The notes beneath the pieces were generated by a model. It was not told the DNA's origin. It did no database searches and worked only from the letters and a program-made list of their open reading frames with translations. A stretch of DNA of 64,000 nucleotides from Nemopilema nomurai (lineage: Eukaryota > Cnidaria > Scyphozoa > Rhizostomeae > Rhizostomatidae): contig ML133394.1 of assembly GCA_003864495.1 (NCBI GenBank), positions 248,001 through 312,000 on the forward strand. Reading direction: 5' to 3'. Below, piece by piece: positions 1 to 10,900 of this stretch. Each line of letters begins with the position of its first letter. The first letter of the stretch is position 1. The translations under genes and the position numbers were made by a program.

Positions 1-422
1 CACCTGTCATGCACCCAAGGATTTCTCACAAAACATTCTCATATCTGCCGCAAGTTTTCAAAGACGCTGTTGTTATTCAAGTAAGGTTAGTTACTTCTCA
101 TAATCACTTATTAATTATTTCTCCTCATTTTTGGTGGAATTTTGCGTATTTCGTAGTTTCTTCTTAAAGAATTTTCAGTAAAAAGTGTCCTATTTAGGTA
201 GAGCATTGTAAACATCGTGCTCACTCCTAAGATTGTTTATCTATGTCAGTCAAATGGCGTTCCAGTTACTTGCCCAACGCCATAATTAAACCCCACACAA
301 TGTGATGGTTTTACTGCAAGTGAAGGGGGCTCATTATACTGAGGAAAAGTGCGCTAAGTAGCACAGAAAGATTGCTAAGAGCAACTACATCATAAAATTT
401 TGTTTACTCATGTCCTGTTTTG
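1..422. other. No gene seen
   Basis: AT-rich sequence without a supported reading frame or a clear repeat. It may be intergenic, or intron of a gene lying to the left of the window. Confidence 0.4.
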
Positions 423-836
423 TTAAAAAACCTCTACTGGATGACTGCCAAATTTTTTTGCAGCAGAATCTTTAACCCTTTGCCAAAACAACTGTTCCGC
501 AGCTGGGTAAAGCAGCGGATTGACTTTACCCGGCTGACAGTCACAGTCTTTCCAGGTCTCATATTTGAGCATCGTCATTATCATGACATCATCCATGCCT
601 TTGTCTTCAGGATTTTCGGGTGCCTTGTCAAAATCTTTGCACAATTAGGCACCATCGTCAGAAATGCTATGTCAATGAAATGACTCATTTTGAATTTGAG
701 CCTCCATGTTCGAACAAGCTCAAATATGAACCAGAGTTCGTCTTCTGGTTTCCTTCTACTGATTCTTGGGAAGCTCTACATTCTTCTGTGCAAATACTTG
801 CATCTTCATATTCAACGTTGACAGTTTCCTTGAATT
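423..836 (-). pseudogene. Unidentified coding-like stretch, apparently broken
   Basis: Two adjacent minus-strand open stretches in different frames have protein-like composition. The upstream one (about 700-820) is acidic and polar, with two cysteines, and ends at a TGA. The downstream one (423-644) contains the cysteine pair DCDCQPGK followed by an aromatic segment with LFWQRVK, and ends VEVF-stop. No Met-initiated frame joins them, and AG dinucleotides sit before each, so they could be two short exons or a frameshifted relic. I do not recognise a family. The stretch lies just upstream of the GPCR on the opposite strand, with no evident link to it. Confidence 0.3.
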
Positions 837-965
837 AATCCATGCTGCACTTGTCTATTGGGAATATACATAATTAATAAACAAATTAGCATTACAAACA
901 TAAGGGACCAGAGAGCAAAAACGAGTTCAAACGTCTGCGCATTCGACAGCTGACCAACTTGCAAA

Positions 966-1898
966 ATGGCCATCGCCGATGTCTTGAACAAGACCAAGGA
1001 AAACACCAGCTTTCACACGGTTTCGTTTGTTTTCTGCATAAGAAAGAATCAGCAGCAGCCCAGAGAAAGCAGCGCTTCTGCATATGGGTTGGTTATTGTG
1101 TCGATTCTTGTACTTTTATTTACAGTAGTTCTAAACGGACTAATCATCTATGTAATGGCCGTGAACAGACATTTTCGAACTCAGTCAGGAGTACTCGTTC
1201 TTTTTATGTCCATCACCGACTTCCTCACTGGCTGTGTATCCATACCTTTATCAATAGCCAGACAGTTTTCGTTCATTGCGAATACCGCGCCTTCTTGCCT
1301 TGTAGATGGCCTTTATTGGCTGTCAGGAGCTTCGTTTGTTCTAGAGACAGTGCTTCTCTTGGCAACGATGAGCGTCGACAGGTGCCTGCATGCTGTATAT
1401 CATAGAAAAGCAGTCAGATGGAAGCTGAAGAAGAAATACATCATTCTCTTCCCTTTTACTTGGATATTTTCCACTGCATCAGCTGCCCTTTTGCTTGTGG
1501 TTGGACCATACAAGAAGACAAGTCTCATTATCGGATCGCTCACTGCAGCTTTTGCTTTCACCTGTATTCTCGTCTCGCATGTAATGGTAGCTCGCTTTCT
1601 TTTTAGAAGCAAAAGGGTTCTTACTGGGTGCTCTGTCCAGCCCTCATTCGACTTCAGGAGGCGATGGATCCGTGAATCGGTGCTCACAATGTTCTTCGTA
1701 ACCGTAGCTTTTTTAACTTGCTGTACTCCACAAGTCATCTACGCGGCCTTGAAGTTCCTTTCATCTGGACAATACTTAGAACTAGAGTCGTGGTCGGTAG
1801 CAGCACTCTTTCTTAACAGTGTCATTAACCCGGTCATTTTCATCGCCAGAAGTCAAAGAGTTCGCGTCATGATCCAGCAGGTCAGACTGAAGGTGTGA
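966..1898 (+). CDS. Single-exon rhodopsin-like (class A) G-protein-coupled receptor
   Basis: An intact 310-residue seven-helix receptor that would sit in the plasma membrane and signal through heterotrimeric G proteins. The N-terminus carries two N-glycosylation sequons (N8, N13). TM1 spans about 40-65 with the hallmark N57. TM2 (about 76-98) has D85 in SITDF. TM3 starts near C111 and ends in D138-R139-C140, a variant of DRY. TM4 has W166. TM5 covers about 185-210. TM6 has CTP (253-255) where CWxP is usual. TM7 has N288-P289-V-I-F, a variant of NPxxY. The predicted second extracellular loop is very short and has no cysteine to pair with C111, as in the melanocortin/adenosine-type group. The ATG at 966 has a favourable context (AAAATGG) and the tail after TM7 is short. 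Family membership is sure; the ligand cannot be told. Intronless receptors of this kind are common in cnidarian genomes. Confidence 0.9.
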   Translation: MAIADVLNKTKENTSFHTVSFVFCIRKNQQQPRESSASAYGLVIVSILVLLFTVVLNGLIIYVMAVNRHFRTQSGVLVLFMSITDFLTGCVSIPLSIARQFSFIANTAPSCLVDGLYWLSGASFVLETVLLLATMSVDRCLHAVYHRKAVRWKLKKKYIILFPFTWIFSTASAALLLVVGPYKKTSLIIGSLTAAFAFTCILVSHVMVARFLFRSKRVLTGCSVQPSFDFRRRWIRESVLTMFFVTVAFLTCCTPQVIYAALKFLSSGQYLELESWSVAALFLNSVINPVIFIARSQRVRVMIQQVRLKV

Positions 1899-2159
1899 TG
1901 AAACAAGCACAAAATACTCTCGAGAATAGCAAACGTATAGCCATTCCAAAAACTCTCGTAATCGACAAATTAGGACAGAAGGTTGACGTAAAGCCTTTTT
2001 GTTTCAGGGGGCAAGATTCTCAATAACTGTGCGGAAATGTCCCCCAACCTCGTTTTGTTTCCTTTGTTTATTTTTTGACGTGTCTTTTGTTTTCTGCTGG
2101 GTTTTTGTTGTTGTTGTTGGAACATGGAAGAAGTTGTCAACACCTAGGAAGAAGGAGAG
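1899..2159. other. Downstream of the GPCR; no further gene
   Basis: Likely 3' untranslated and intergenic sequence, including a short TTG run near 2105-2119. A 96-residue open frame runs through to 2289 but is largely made by the TTG run and the following tandem repeat. Confidence 0.4.
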
Positions 2160-2236
2160 AACTCTCGCGCTCGAAATCGACTTTCAAGAACTCTCGCGCT
2201 CGAAATCGACACTCGAAGAACTATCGCTCTTGAAAC
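2160..2236 (+). repeat. 29-30-bp short tandem repeat
   Basis: The unit beginning AACTCTCGCGCTCGAAATCG occurs at 2160 and 2189 almost exactly, and a third degenerate copy starts at 2219. Because the unit is close to a multiple of three, it sustains a spurious open frame. Confidence 0.7.
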
Positions 2237-2889
2237 TTTACTACGAATCCATATTGGAGCTCAAGAAACTCGGAGAATTTGCAAGATAAAGGTTTCCCGT
2301 ACAAAGACATACGCCAGGTGAAGCCTTTCCGTTTATTGATTGAAGCTTCATACATTCGAAGAAATTCTGAAGAAAAGATCTCTTACACTCTTGAACTCTT
2401 ACATTCTAATTATTCGTTGCCTATTTTGTTTGTTAGCTTTGTTAGATTTTAAGATTCTAGTAGCTTTTGAATATATATACAGTCCTCTTTAACCATTAGA
2501 CCTATACATCTCTCGTATTTTCTTTGAGCCCTTGTGGGCGTATCTTACAAGTAGAATTAAATGACGATAACCAGGGACGCCTGCTGAAGATTAGGGCAGG
2601 AGGGGCAGTGTTGGTGCTGAGGGCAAATCGTAGAAGTTTTAGTCATTTACCAAATTGTGACTTTAATCATGTAAATATTTCAGCTTTTATCTGTGTCAAT
2701 TTTCAAACTTCACGTTTGTAAACCCACTTTGTAGTATACAGGTTTTCGGTTGGTAACAGTAATTTACTTACTGGGCAAATTAACTTGTATAGATATGAAA
2801 TATTATCATTATGGAACCAAAACATTAGCATCTTTGTCTCATTCAAGAACACTGACTTTGAAAGAAGCTTTTGGCATCCAGAAAAAATG
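2237..2889. other. No gene seen
   Basis: AT-rich intergenic sequence between the short tandem repeat and the first inverted-repeat arm. The short open frames on both strands have no splice signals or recognisable motifs. Confidence 0.35.
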
Positions 2890-2988
2890 AACAAGGATGA
2901 ATTCAGCCAATCAGATTGTTTGTTTACATACGTCACGAGCCAATTAAAACGCGTAAAGACAATAGAAAACTGAGGAGAAAATAGACTT
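2890..2988 (+). repeat. Left outer arm of a nested inverted-repeat structure
   Basis: About 99 bp containing GCCAATCAG and TACGTCACGAGCCAATTAAA. It reappears as a reverse complement at 5588-5694 with only scattered differences. It directly abuts the left arm of the 3001-4647 element, so the two may have been one terminal repeat of about 320 bp. Confidence 0.75.
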
Positions 2989-3000
2989 AATCAAATTTTT

Positions 3001-4647
3001 GCTTCTCCTTTACAAAACAATGGGGAAAAACAGCCTCTACAAATAGTTAAAGCTGAGCGCAAAATTTGTCATTTTTAAAGAACTTTTTACAATTCTGAAT
3101 AGAAGAGAGGCATATTCAAAACGTTGTCGTCTCCATTTTTGAAATATTGTCGAAGAAGTGAGAAAAGCTATGAAATGTTTGACCTTTTTTTATCCCGACG
3201 GATTAGGCCTGCCAAAAGTTCTTGGAACACCTCAGTATTCTCTCTGATTTTTCGAATTTTCATTTCTTTGACGCGCCACTAGCTGTTAATCCCTCTCCTC
3301 CCCCCTAAGACATTGCGGGTAACAAAGTACACGCCTTTTTTATAAGGAACCATTTTATAAGGAACCATTTTATAAGGAACCATTTTATAAGGAACCTACA
3401 TGTAGAAGGCCAAAATATTTAAAGAACGTATACTACTGGAAACGAAATCCCTAAGGAACTTTTCGATTTGAAATTTTTTTATAACTGCAAGCATCAAGAA
3501 CTAAAAGCCTGGTTCCATTCATTTGCAGACGATACTCGCATATATTTTTTGCTACTCGTGTGTCAAGTGCTTTGTTGAGTAGTTTCCGTATATGCTGTCT
3601 CGCCCCTCTCTCTATTAAGTGTCAAGGCTTATTGATGTGCAATGAAAATTAAGGAACTTTTGTTACCAAAATCTGATGATTTGAGGTCTACGAAAAAGGG
3701 ACTTTTGGAACTATGCCTTGAGGTAGGTTCCTTATAAAAAAGCGTGTACATCACGATGTATATCACAAAGCTGCCGTTACTGTTTAAGTGTATGCTGTAA
3801 AAAAGCGGAGTTCACAAGACACCTGAGTAGTAATTTATAGATTTCACTGAAAGAAAAGGTAAGTAGGTGCTTAAAGCTTAATGTAATTTTGAAAATAAGT
3901 TAATTAAATATTATTTTAGTTCCAAAGTTTCAGAATAAGGTAGCACAATTTTTGCTTGATAATTGCTCGAATATCTAAACCTTACACTTCCAATAAAAAT
4001 TGTTTAATAAGTTTCAAAATTTTAAGAACTCACTTTCGCAAATTTACTCAAAACTATGCCGAGGTTAGCATGATCTGATCCGACCTGATACTTCGGAGCA
4101 AGTATGTAGGACGTTTTAAGAAGATACACTTAATATTTGCAAGATTTTTATTTAAGTTGATTTAGTAAGGTGTTTAATGATTTCGATGTTAGCATATTTT
4201 GAGTGTGTGTGGGTAAAGTAGAACTAATCTAGATGTGGCGGAGGGCCAAGCAAGATCAACATAAAAACATTAAAATTGGCTGTGATATAATATGAATTTT
4301 AAAAAACGTCCTCGAAAGTAACATAGAAAGACGAGATAGGAATTAGACTACTCTTCTGGCGTCAATTAAACTTAGTAGGTAAACAAAATTGAAGGTGAAA
4401 GCTTGCTTTACGATGAGACCGATCTTTGGAAGTAGAAAAAGGCCCTAATCCGTCGGGATAAAAAGGGTCAATATTTCATAGCTTTTCTCACTTCTTCGAC
4501 AATATTTCAAAAATGGAGACAACAAAGTTTTAAATATGCCTCTCTTCTATTCAGAATTGCAAAAAGTTCTTTAAAAATGACAAATTTCGCATTCAGCGTT
4601 AATTTTTTGTAGAGGCTGTTTTCCCCATTGTTTTGTATTGGAGAAAC
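3001..4647. mobile_element. Non-autonomous DNA transposon-like element with about 207-bp terminal inverted repeats
   Basis: The left arm (3001-3210) and right arm (4441-4647) are reverse complements. Both contain the CAATGGGGAAAA and ATCCCGACGGATTAGG-type blocks, with moderate divergence that implies some age. The interior has no transposase-like frame, so the element would depend on enzymes made elsewhere. A second, smaller element (3327-3749) sits inside it. No target-site duplication could be assigned with confidence. Confidence 0.75.
3327..3749 (+). mobile_element. MITE (copy 1) nested in the larger element
   Basis: Ends are inverted: the left begins TACACGCCTTTTTTATAAGG, and the right mirrors it as CCTTATAAAAAAGCGTGTA. 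TA dinucleotides at both borders fit a Tc1/mariner-type TA target duplication. Near the left end a 15-bp unit holding TTATAAGGAACC is repeated four times (about 3340-3400). The element is a few hundred bases long, has no coding capacity, and is homologous to 28867-29264 in the opposite orientation. Confidence 0.8.
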
Positions 4648-5587
4648 AAAAGTCAGTGTTGCGTTCAAGGTTACGGTTAACGTTATGAACACGAAAATTG
4701 GTTTTTCTTTCCTAAAGGCCAAACTGTTCAAGGAATCTTGGTAAAATATACATCCTTCGATGCACAAGATTATGGCGTATCTAGCCAGATGAAAATTATT
4801 GGCAAATTATGTTAAATGTTATTTTCCATGCGAATTTATTGCTCAAAAAGTGTACCACCTTCAAAAGCAATTTTGTACCCTTGCGTTTGAGCTAAAAAAA
4901 TCTGACTTGTTTCAGCAGGAAGTGCAGATCCTAAGCTACCAAAGTATGTCTCAGATTTTTTAAATTCCTCCTCTTCTTGAAACTATACCCTGTCAAAAAT
5001 TGGCAAACAATTTTTCCACCCTCCCGCAGCTGTATTTTGGTATAAAAGACGGACCAGAGCAAATAAAAAAATTTTGAGGCATACTTTGGTTGCCCAACAT
5101 CTGCCCTGGCCGTGTGCAAATTTTCGAGCCATTCGATTGGTTCCTTGGGTACAAAATAGCTTTTTCGTACCTGTATGTAGAGGGATTTCGAGTCCGGAGA
5201 AAACGGGATTTTACTGATCGCACTTGCGATGATACACATCGGGATCATATTACCAACAATGTAATCCGGGTCAAGTAGTTTAGGCTTTAAGATCAATTAG
5301 CGTCTTGAAATAGGCACAACAACCCAAGGATGTGCCATACTCTTACACAAACCATAAGAAGCAGAACAAGGATAATCGGCTTAACAGGTCGAGGGATTTG
5401 AAAACCGCTGCTAAAAACGTCGATAAGAAAATTATGGAAACCTTCGTTTATACGGGATTTTCTCCATTTTCAAAACCTCTTCTAGCTTCAAACATGGCAT
5501 CATTATGTACCTTATTAATTCGGCTATCAGAATGTGAAGTAATCGAAAAATGGATGTTTTCGTCCAGAAACGTTTACCGTTACCTTA
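4648..5587. other. Sequence between inner and outer right arms; no gene recognised
   Basis: About 940 bp that separates the right inner arm from the right outer arm, whereas the corresponding left arms are contiguous. It could be an insertion into the right terminal repeat. A 121-codon minus-strand open frame (4931-5296) has no recognisable domain and no clear splice context. Confidence 0.4.
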
Positions 5588-5694
5588 AAGTCTATTTTCT
5601 CCTCAGTTTTCTATCGTCTTTTACGCGTTTTAATTGGCTCGTGACGTATGTAAACAAACAACCTGATTGGCTGAAAACATTTTTCATCCTTGTT
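5588..5694 (-). repeat. Right outer arm of the nested inverted-repeat structure
   Basis: Reverse complement of 2890-2988, preserving the CCAAT-type and CGTCA blocks. It is offset from its inner partner arm by about 940 bp. Confidence 0.75.
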
Positions 5695-6229
5695 GATGAA
5701 ATATGAACAGTTAATAAATTCTGGCTGAAAAGAACCCTTTGGGTACTGTTAATACAAAAAAGAACATTTTAATTTTTACATTAAGCAAAGCGACTTTTCG
5801 AACAGTGGGGAAATACCATTTTATTGTAAGCAATGCTGGAACCAAGATTTTGAAGTAGAGAAAGAAAAAAAACATTCTTAGATTGATAGATGCCAAGGAA
5901 AACCCTGTAACGCAGTTCGTATATCGAGTGGTCAATGAAAAGAATTGATGAATAAGTAATAATAAATGAAAAAAGAAAAACAAATCATTTAACTTTAGCT
6001 TTTGAAGAATGAAGGGTATAAATCATGCGGGCAAATTATATCAGTGAAAATGTCCTTCTGCCAGAAACAAGAGACTTCAGAGTTCGTGTAGCAGAGATAT
6101 GGAAAGGCAAGGTGTGGGAAGTATCCCACAGTTTCAAGGCTTTAGACACCAGGAGAGATATTAAAGTGGTAAGTTGAAGAGTGGGAACGGTTTTCTCAGC
6201 AATGGCTCATTGGGTAAATTTAGATCCAA

Positions 6230-6432
6230 CTTAAAGGGAATAGATGCATAGATCAAGCTTTTTCTAAAAATAGACGGTACAGAGCCTGCGCTGTGTAGTA
6301 ACATTGTAACTGTGCACGTGAAGTAGATTCAAAGGCATATCGCGAGCAATCTACAGTGGAAGTGACCACGTGAATTGACAGTTCGAGCTTGCTGGCTCAG
6401 AGCCATTTAAATATGCTTTAATTCCCTTTAAG
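6230..6432. mobile_element. Short MITE, about 203 bp
   Basis: Bounded by CTTAAAGGGAAT at 6230 and its reverse complement ATTCCCTTTAAG ending at 6432. Similarity extends imperfectly for about 20 bp inward (GCATA motif). No coding capacity. Confidence 0.5.
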
Positions 6433-6934
6433 TACTAAAAATTGCAAAATAGCGAAAAACGCTGAAAAAGGGTACCTTTGTATCAGAGATTTGTCCACAA
6501 AATAACAAAAAAATTAGCTTGTTTTCTGGCCACATGGCTGTGAAAGAATGCATCAGTTTCAGAGTCAAATGTTTGCTTGAACGCTTCAATGTGAAAGAAA
6601 TTACTCAAGTAGATTGAAATGAAAGATATAAATCAAATTAAAAAATACTAATGTACCAGTTGTGTTTCAAAGCAAGAATCACTACACACTTTTCCATTTG
6701 AAGTGCCATTTGAATGACCAAGTTCAGAAACACAGATCATGGTAGAGAGAACTTCGCAATCCTAAAACATACTTAGCCTGTTTTAGTGGAAGCTTAATTA
6801 ACAACACTTCGTGTAATATTCAAAAATCGCATTAAAAATGGTCGCACCCAATGCCGATTTTTTCTTTCTCTTTCTGTCACGGCCCACTGCAAGTCCTTTG
6901 ACTGACGTGGCCATCGTGCCTAAAGAATTTAAAA

Positions 6935-6994
6935 TGAGTGAATGAGTGAATGAATGAATGAATGAATGAATGAATGAATGAATGAATGAATGAA
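6935..6994 (+). repeat. (TGAA)n / (GAAT)n microsatellite
   Basis: About 15 tetranucleotide units, with two GAGT variants at the left end. Confidence 0.95.
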
Positions 6995-7887
6995 GGTAGC
7001 AGCAGCCCAGAACTTAAATCTGATCTTCAGGGAAGGTAAAACCTCTCTTCCACGTAGTTTGGGGACAGGTTTATGAAGAAATTAGAGAAAAACGTCCCCG
7101 AAAAATAACCGTGTTTTTGAACTTTGTAAAAAACTTATTTTTCTAAAGCTTCTTTCATTCAAGACGGATTTAACTTTGCCATTCAAAAATAAAAAATAAA
7201 TCAAAGTCTTTTACCAAGAAAAGTTATTTGAGAAAACCGACATTTCCAAAATACTACATGCAGCGCTCTGAAAAATCAATTTTTTGAAAATCAATTTGGT
7301 TATACGTAGCCTTTAGAATAATTGCTTTGCTCTTTGCTCTTAGCATTTGCTCTCTAATAAGCCCAGCATTTATCTCTTAGAAACCTTCTGGATGGGCCAG
7401 CCTAGGCTGCCTTGACAGCAGCTGCTTATACGAGAATTGTAAGGAGCCAGGAGTATAAAGGGTACGGGAAAGCCGTTAATAAAAACGGACAAAACATGAA
7501 GCTAAAACGAAAGAAGTAAAGTAAAGTAAAGTGAAGAAAGAAAAAAGTAAAGAAACAAGCTAAAACGCGATAAACAGATTCACAGAAGTCTTAGTATGAA
7601 TTCACTGAATCTATGGTCACTTGCTTGCAAATACCATTTATAACATTTCAAGCATCATACAATCTTCTTCTTAAATTTTTTACATATGCACCAACAAGAA
7701 AGCGAACAATCCCAGAAGCTTATAAAATACATACAGAAGGAAACAACAACACACACATATATATATATACAAAAATAGACTGCAGTCCATGACAACTTTA
7801 AATGGCCAGTAAGTTGAAGAACGACACAGTCTCAAAATGAACATAACAGAGCTGATCTGAAGCGAGGCTGCTGAGTTGCTTCTTGGG

Positions 7888-7977
7888 TTATGTGTTAGAG
7901 TACTGGAGCTTTGCAAGAAATTGGTCGATGTTGATTCCTTTAAGAACGTCAGCAGGGACAGACTCGGTCTTCTCCTT
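7888..7977 (-). CDS. NPAT: NPAT coding exon 17 (C-terminus and stop)
   Basis: Acceptor TTTGCCTTGTAG, stop TAA at 7890-7888. Encodes KEKTESVPADVLKGINID and then QFLAKLQYSNT. The short hydrophobic D.FL..L.Y tail after a basic stretch matches the character of the conserved NPAT C-terminus. Confidence 0.8.
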   Translation of the reverse strand, partial: KEKTESVPADVLKGINIDQFLAKLQYSNT

Positions 7978-10900
7978 CTACAAGGCAAAACGAGTTCCAA
8001 ATAACCTTTGTATGTAACTCTTTTTGGAGATGAGGTTGCATTCTCAATGCAGATTAGCACAATGGTAATAAGCAAGACACCGGAAACACAAGGAAACAAA
8101 GGTTAAAATTTTGCGACGCCATGTTACAAAACAGGCAAAACAGAAGGATAACACATTGCTTAATCACAAAAATACCTTGCTTTGCTCCTTTTGAATCTTG
8201 TTGGCCTAAGGAAAGAGAAAGTCGGTGAGTGTATGATTAGTTTTGCTAAAGTTGCACTGAAAAAGAAAGCTAGAGAAACAAGCCATATTGCAACAAACCC
8301 AGGTTGCACAATGTGCAGAGATGGGCTCAAATAAATACATCCCTAAAACGTATTACCCTTTGATTTTGTGCAATTTCAAATTAATTGCCGGTTTTATTCC
8401 CGGTTGTAAGAAGAGTACATCAATCTCCGGCACTAGCTTACGTTCTCATTGGGTTGTTTCCGTTTTCTCTTTGCCGATTTCGAATTCTTTCGTACTTTGC
8501 TTCTGTTCAGCGTTCCACTTTCCTGATCATTCTCTAACTCCGTAGCACTAGAGGCACTCCCTTCTTGCGTTGCCTTACGCTCTTGCAAATGCCTTGAAGA
8601 GGTACGAATGGCTTGGAAATGACCCACACCCAAACGGACGTCAACCTTCTCCTCTGCAGGAGTTTCATGTTCCCGTGAAGGAGCATCGTTTGTACCTCCA
8701 GAGGTGCAAGCGAGTACTGCCACCGGCGGCTCTATCAACGGCTGCCGTGTTCTCTGCATACAGTCCCGGCTAGAATTATCCCTCCTTTCTCCTGGCAGGG
8801 AATCATAAAGACCATTGTCATCAATTCTACCCTTTTCCATAATTTCTACTATAAACGACGATGGATCTTTCGATTCTGCACATACTAACTCACTCGACGT
8901 AACTTTAAATCCAAGTCCATCCAACGAGTCCTCATTTTGCTGAACGGGCTGACTAGGCACGACATTTGAAGACTTGCCAATATTGTTTGCTGCACCAACC
9001 TTATCATTAAGACTCGCTTGCATGCTCATTAAAAACCTTTTTTTCAAAGCTTCGCATTTTTCATCACTGATGACGTCATAACAATAACGTTCGCTAACTT
9101 TGAGTGTCTGACTGCGCCTGTCATTATGGTCATCCTGGGTTTCGTCACCAACCCATTTTTCAGCCTCACCAGCACTTGAGGCTACAGTGACGTTGCGCGG
9201 CATCAGTTCTGCAGCAGATCCAGCAGTTAACTCCTCAGGGACACCGGTAGCTACAACCTCATCCAAATTAACTCTGCTCCCATGAACGGAATGGATGTCT
9301 ATCCTTTCCTCCGCGCCTGGTTCCGCTCCACTTCTAATGGCATCTTCACTTTCAAGTCTCCTTGATGCACGAGCCCCTAAGCCTTTTGATACGGCTAGTC
9401 CAACACTTTCTGGTGCATTTCCACCTTCGCACTCGTCAGACGCCAATACCTCACCATCCGGCATCTCCTTGGTAACAAAGACCGACTGCAGCAACTCCTG
9501 AGCCCCATTGGCTTGGACCGGTTTCATCAGAGCCAGTGTCTCATCAATTGTATTTTCGAAAATAACATTAACGTTTATACGTTGATTTTGAGAAGCTTCC
9601 TCTAAAACCGTAGACTCAATAGAATCAATACGCACACCGGTTAATGGGTCTGCCTTATTCCCGTGGTGCTGAAGAGAGGGAGTTCCGTCAAGCATGCTAT
9701 ACTCCATATCATCATGACCAAAGGTACTTTCTTCCAGGTCCTGCGCAGTCTCTTTTTCAACTCCGGCTCCACTTCTAGCATCAAACTGATTTCTCAAAGT
9801 GACACTACTTTCTGCTGCCAAAGCGGGACCGCCAAAATTCTCATGAATGCCAATAACTTTTCGAAAAATATTTGAAACCGGTGATTCCGGGGCACATTTT
9901 TTCTCTTGGTCCATTAAATTAACGAAAGTGTGTTGTACGTTCTCCTGGCAATTAGTGGAACAGTTTGAAGAGGTATCCATTCTATGCAGTTTGTCCGAGC
10001 TCGATTCTATGTCACTCTCTTTGGAACTGGTCACAGTGCGGTTCCCAAGAGGGCCCACTACATGACCTTGGTTTTTTTGCCCGCTACCTTGGTCTGACAG
10101 AAACAAAGCGGTCTCTGCCTTGGATCCAAACACACTTCCGCTTGGCTCACAGGTCGTCACGGTGCCTATATGGGATGGTACCGGCACAATGTGCTTTGCC
10201 GCTGTAGAGAATTTTTCACAACGTGCTAAATGATCTTCAGCAATCATACTAAGTTTGCTGCTATCGTTACTCGACAGACCATTGGCTGAAGCTCCATTGC
10301 CACAACCGTCAACATCGCTAGACGAAAAAGGTGAGACAAAATCTTTTGACGACGTAAACTTCAGATTCCTTTGTAGAACATTAGGAACAAAATCACTCTT
10401 CCAGAGGTCACGGGCTTTTAAGTTAGAAACCGCGCCGGTTCCGGATAGGATAACACGCTGTGCAGCCTCCTCGTTCGCTGATCGTCCTTTTGTCACCTTT
10501 GGCGACTTTTTGTCTTTTGGTCTTCGCCTACGGGTCCGTCTTGTTTGTTTTATGTATAAATTGCACAAAGAGCTGGACTGACACTTCTGGTTTTCTGTCC
10601 CTTGTAGAGTATCATGATCTGCCGCAGCGAGTCCTTTGCATTGGCTCTCAATGACGGAACTTGGAATGGAATCTTGGCATCTTTCTAAAAAAAATTATCG
10701 AAGCTATAATCCTGATTTTTTTCAAGAAAACTGAAGATCTTCTCGCATCTGCAAGTGACAAAAGAGCGTGCTGTTGATTTTGAAGCCATTTTTGCATTTA
10801 TTTGATTTTAATATTCATCACTCCAAAGAACTAGACATGATTATGAAGGAAAAACAAAGAAGAGGCTTCATTTTGGAAAACAGTCTCAAATAAGACCATC

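Larger units (their letters stand above)
5695..7887. other. Intergenic and probable 3' flank of NPAT
   Basis: No supported gene. Contains a small MITE (6230-6432), a GAAT microsatellite (6935-6994) and, next to the NPAT stop codon, a CA/TA microsatellite near 7744-7770 that would lie in the NPAT 3' untranslated region. No obvious canonical polyadenylation hexamer for the minus strand was found by eye just below 7888. Confidence 0.4.

Noticed and set aside
8433..8441. Apparent C-terminus and stop of a separate 711-residue protein
   Set aside because: The stop lies inside a GTAAGC splice donor. Phase-0 exons at 8176-8205 and 7888-7977 continue the protein.
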